Shown piece by piece: positions 5,208 through 7,145 of a stretch of DNA of 7,145 nt. Source of the DNA: Methanobacteriota archaeon (lineage in GTDB: Archaea > Halobacteriota > Bog-38 > Methanoflorentales > Methanoflorentaceae); assembly GCA_003170935.1 (NCBI GenBank), contig PMYA01000142.1, positions 1-7,145 of the forward strand, in the 5' to 3' direction. Below the pieces are notes generated by a model. It did no database searches, had not been told where the DNA came from, and was given only the letters and a program-made list of their open reading frames with translations. Each line of letters starts with the position of its first letter. Position 1 is the first letter of the stretch. A program made the translations under genes and the position numbers.

Positions 5208-6586
5208 AGAATGAGCTCACCCGAGTACAAATGGAGGTGCTGAAAAGAATAAGACCGTCACGCGATGAGCGTGACCGTCTGCATAGAGTCACACAACAGG
5301 TTATTTCAGCAATAAAAAGCGTTATTAACGCCAGGAGCTTAAAAGCAACTGTAGAAGTAATTGGTTCTGCGGCGCGTGATACGTGGATCTCAGGCGATTG
5401 CGAAGGCGATCGGGACATCGATATATTCATTGGATTTGACATTACTACTCCACGCGACGATCTTGAACGCTATGGCTTAGAGATAGGTAAAGAGATTGCA
5501 GTTCAGGGCTACGATATATGCTATGCTGAGCATCCCTACGTTAAAGCTCGTTACGATGGTTTCACTATCGATGTCGTTCCTCATTACATTATCGAGAATA
5601 CAAATCAGCTGCTTTCAGCAGTCGACAGAACGCCGTTTCATCAGCGATATGTGAGCGAGCATCTAAGCGGAAGACAAGATGATGTCAGGTTGCTGAAACA
5701 ATTTCTGAAAGGGGCGGGGATATATGGCGCAGAACTTCGCGTTAAAGGATTCTCTGGATACCTTTGCGAGCTGCTCATCTTGAAGTACGGCTCCTTTGTA
5801 GATTCGTTGTTTAGCGTCCAAAATTGGAAAGTGGGAACCTACATAACTTTGACCGGCGAGAACACTAGCAGCTCTTTCGATAGTCCGCTGGCGGTCATCG
5901 ATCCAGTGGATGCAAGGCGAAACGTAGCTGCTGCTGTCTCTTTAGATAGTTTCTCTACATTTATTGATTCTGCAAGAAGTTTTATCGAACACCCGTGTAT
6001 AAAGTGCTTTTTCCCCCCCAAAATCGCCCCTTTAGACGCTCGTGCCTTCCGTGCAATTACGACAAAACGAAAGACGACGCTTTTTGGAGTAAGATTCACC
6101 TTACCAAACCTAGTTGATGACATCGCGTACCCGCAGCTTGAGCGTGCATTTAAAGGCATTTCGATAGCTCTGCTGCAGCAAGGCTTTTCCTCACTTCGAG
6201 GCGACATCTTTTACAGTGAAGGAGAAGCTCTCTTGCTTTTTGAGATGCTCGTCTGGCAACTCCCCTCAGTGGAGAGACACTTAGGCCCGCCAATAGACAA
6301 AAAGCGTCACTCGATGAAGTTCAAGAAGAAATACTTCAATAACGCGTTGGTGCTTGCAGGACCATTCGTCGCAGATGGACGCTACGTTGTTGAGCTTCCC
6401 CGTAAGTATCTCACCTTCCCGGAATACTTGACTAAAGAGTTTAGGAATTTCCGGACGAGCAAAGCAATCGTGCAAGCTATGGAAAAGGGATTTCAGATAC
6501 TAAAAGACGAAGAGCTCCTTGACAGCGATGGAACGAGGTTTTTTTTAGCGCGCTATTTTGATAAGATGCTAAACAACTGCGATTAA
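5204..6586 (+). CDS. cca: CCA-adding enzyme (archaeal class I tRNA nucleotidyltransferase)
   Basis: This 460-residue enzyme adds or repairs the 3'-terminal CCA of tRNA without a nucleic acid template, using CTP and ATP. The nucleotidyltransferase core is clear: GSAARDTW (54-61), the two metal-binding carboxylates in DIDIF (D71, D73) and the third in the IDVVPHY strand (D123). Downstream come AVDRTPFHQR, VRLLKQFLKGAGIYG and GFSGYLCELL, all characteristic of archaeal class I enzymes, then VIDPVDARRNVAAAVSLDSF and DDIAYPQLERA in the middle and tail domains. It is slightly longer than the 437-residue Archaeoglobus protein (length from memory). Four extra residues (DCEG, 65-68) sit between the GS-x2-R motif and the catalytic aspartates, encoded within an imperfect 12-bp tandem repeat. 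Translation is coupled to thpR by a 4-base overlap, and GAGG at 5190-5193 may assist. A run of eight T on the coding strand lies 38 bases before the stop. Its stop is only 2 bases from that of the convergent deacetylase gene. Confidence 0.97.
   Translation: MKNELTRVQMEVLKRIRPSRDERDRLHRVTQQVISAIKSVINARSLKATVEVIGSAARDTWISGDCEGDRDIDIFIGFDITTPRDDLERYGLEIGKEIAVQGYDICYAEHPYVKARYDGFTIDVVPHYIIENTNQLLSAVDRTPFHQRYVSEHLSGRQDDVRLLKQFLKGAGIYGAELRVKGFSGYLCELLILKYGSFVDSLFSVQNWKVGTYITLTGENTSSSFDSPLAVIDPVDARRNVAAAVSLDSFSTFIDSARSFIEHPCIKCFFPPKIAPLDARAFRAITTKRKTTLFGVRFTLPNLVDDIAYPQLERAFKGISIALLQQGFSSLRGDIFYSEGEALLLFEMLVWQLPSVERHLGPPIDKKRHSMKFKKKYFNNALVLAGPFVADGRYVVELPRKYLTFPEYLTKEFRNFRTSKAIVQAMEKGFQILKDEELLDSDGTRFFLARYFDKMLNNCD
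5393..5416 (+). repeat. imperfect 12-bp tandem duplication inside the cca active-site loop
   Basis: Two adjacent 12-base units, 5393-5404 and 5405-5416, both begin GGCGAT and match at about 9 of 12 positions. They encode GDCE and GDRD, just before the catalytic DIDIF. The repeat keeps the reading frame and accounts for four residues that I do not recall in homologues. Confidence 0.5.
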
Positions 6587-6588
6587 AA

Positions 6589-7145
6589 TCACATTTGCCA
6601 ATAGCTTGATTGAATTTTTGCCGCTGTATCTACTCGATCAATGACGTTCCCCGATATGCCCCTATCAATTTCGTCTTCGTCGATTCCTGTGGAAAAATCA
6701 AACAATGAACCGGATATCGCGAGCACAGAATCAGCAAGTGCCTTAAGATCGTAACCACCTTCTAAGCAGGCGATAACCCTTCCTCGCGGAGTCACTGATT
6801 TTATCCGCTCGGTCAATCCAATGAGTCCGTCACAGGTGACAAGCATACCCCCAATTGGATCCTTGTAGTGTATGTCCTGCCCGGCTGATATAAACGTAAG
6901 CTCAGGCTTGAATTGTTTAATTATTGGAACCAAAAGCTGATCATACGCGTAGAAAAGGCTATCATCGTTGACACCCGGGGGCAGCGGCAAATTTACGGTG
7001 AAACCCTTTCCTTCTCCTGACCCAACCTCGTGAAAATCGCCTGTTCCAGGATAAAAAGGCTGTCGATGCGTTGAAACGTAAAGTACGCGCCGATCATCAT
7101 AAAAAGATGCTTGCGTACCATTGCCGTGATGCACGTCCCAGTCGA
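6589..7145 (-). CDS. histone deacetylase-family amidohydrolase (class II/AcuC-like), N-terminus cut off
   Basis: The last 185 or so residues of an arginase-fold, zinc-dependent deacetylase are visible; the N-terminal part lies beyond the right edge. The frame is open to the edge and enters with DWDVHHGNGTQ, the zinc-site motif (Asp and His ligands), so the GTG inside it at 7134 is not a start. PFYPGTGDFHEVGSGEG follows, then SAGQDIHYKDPIGGM, whose Asp (codon 6876-6874) is the third zinc ligand, and CLEGGYDL, whose Tyr (codon 6753-6751) is the catalytic tyrosine. Family members remove acetyl groups from lysine side chains, polyamines or small amides. The archaeal target is unknown; chromatin proteins such as histones or Alba are only a guess. 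A glutamine stands where most relatives have Phe or Tyr in the AGFDAH motif. The gene converges with cca, with 2 bases between the stops. Confidence 0.93.
   Translation of the reverse strand, partial: DWDVHHGNGTQASFYDDRRVLYVSTHRQPFYPGTGDFHEVGSGEGKGFTVNLPLPPGVNDDSLFYAYDQLLVPIIKQFKPELTFISAGQDIHYKDPIGGMLVTCDGLIGLTERIKSVTPRGRVIACLEGGYDLKALADSVLAISGSLFDFSTGIDEDEIDRGISGNVIDRVDTAAKIQSSYWQM

Noticed and set aside
4778..5442. Two minus-strand open frames (4778-5125 and 5143-5442) opposite thpR and the cca start
   Set aside because: Both are antisense to genes with clear catalytic motifs and are rich in Ser, Arg and Cys, as expected of shadow frames.
5839..6475. Minus-strand open frames at 5839-6207 and 6281-6475 opposite cca
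   Set aside because: They have no domain motif, and the opposite strand has continuous family similarity across the whole stretch.

Overview
The window looks archaeal. It carries an archaeal class I CCA-adding enzyme, a ThpR-type RNA 2',3'-cyclic phosphodiesterase coupled to it, a two-domain protein joining the archaeal families UPF0200 and UPF0201, and an AAA ATPase of a type I know mainly from archaea. Starts are ATG, GTG or TTG. Some genes have purine-rich Shine-Dalgarno sites, while others sit about 20-25 nt behind a TATA-like element with almost no leader. Base composition is moderate and the genes are tightly packed. The UPF0200-UPF0201 fusion recalls Archaeoglobus AF_1395 (from memory), but the sequence alone does not place the organism below the level of uncultured archaeon, perhaps euryarchaeal or bathyarchaeal.

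Layout. Bases 1-63 (minus) may hold the first codons of a small protein running off the left edge. RNase Z follows on the plus strand (113-1009). Four genes then lie head to tail on the minus strand and read right to left: AAA ATPase (4589-3528), NrdG-like radical SAM activase (3479-2733), UPF0200-UPF0201 kinase/RNA-binding fusion (2704-1787) and a TIM-barrel sugar phosphate isomerase/epimerase (1785-1047). Gaps are 48, 28 and 1 nt, so they are probably one operon. The last gene is broken by a one-base frameshift near 1333-1345. Back to back with this operon are thpR (4638-5207) and cca (5204-6586), which overlap by ATGA. The right edge holds the C-terminal half of a histone-deacetylase-family amidohydrolase on the minus strand, ending 2 nt from the cca stop.

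How the genes may work together. RNase Z trims the tRNA 3' trailer, CCA-adding enzyme then builds the CCA end, and ThpR acts on 2',3'-cyclic phosphate RNA ends. The UPF0201 half of the fusion is a predicted RNA-binding, exosome-associated domain. RNA 3'-end metabolism is therefore a common thread, although RNase Z is in a separate transcription unit. The AAA, radical SAM and isomerase genes have no obvious shared pathway with these. The two main divergent units appear to share one palindromic TATA element (TTATAA, 4611-4616), exactly 21 nt from an ATG on each side.

I saw no rRNA or tRNA gene, CRISPR array, insertion sequence or prophage gene, and no gene-free stretch above about 110 nt. Most genes are recognisable housekeeping or conserved archaeal families. 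The items that most merit a second look are the fusion protein, the divergent promoter, the frameshift and a 12-bp duplication inside the cca active site.
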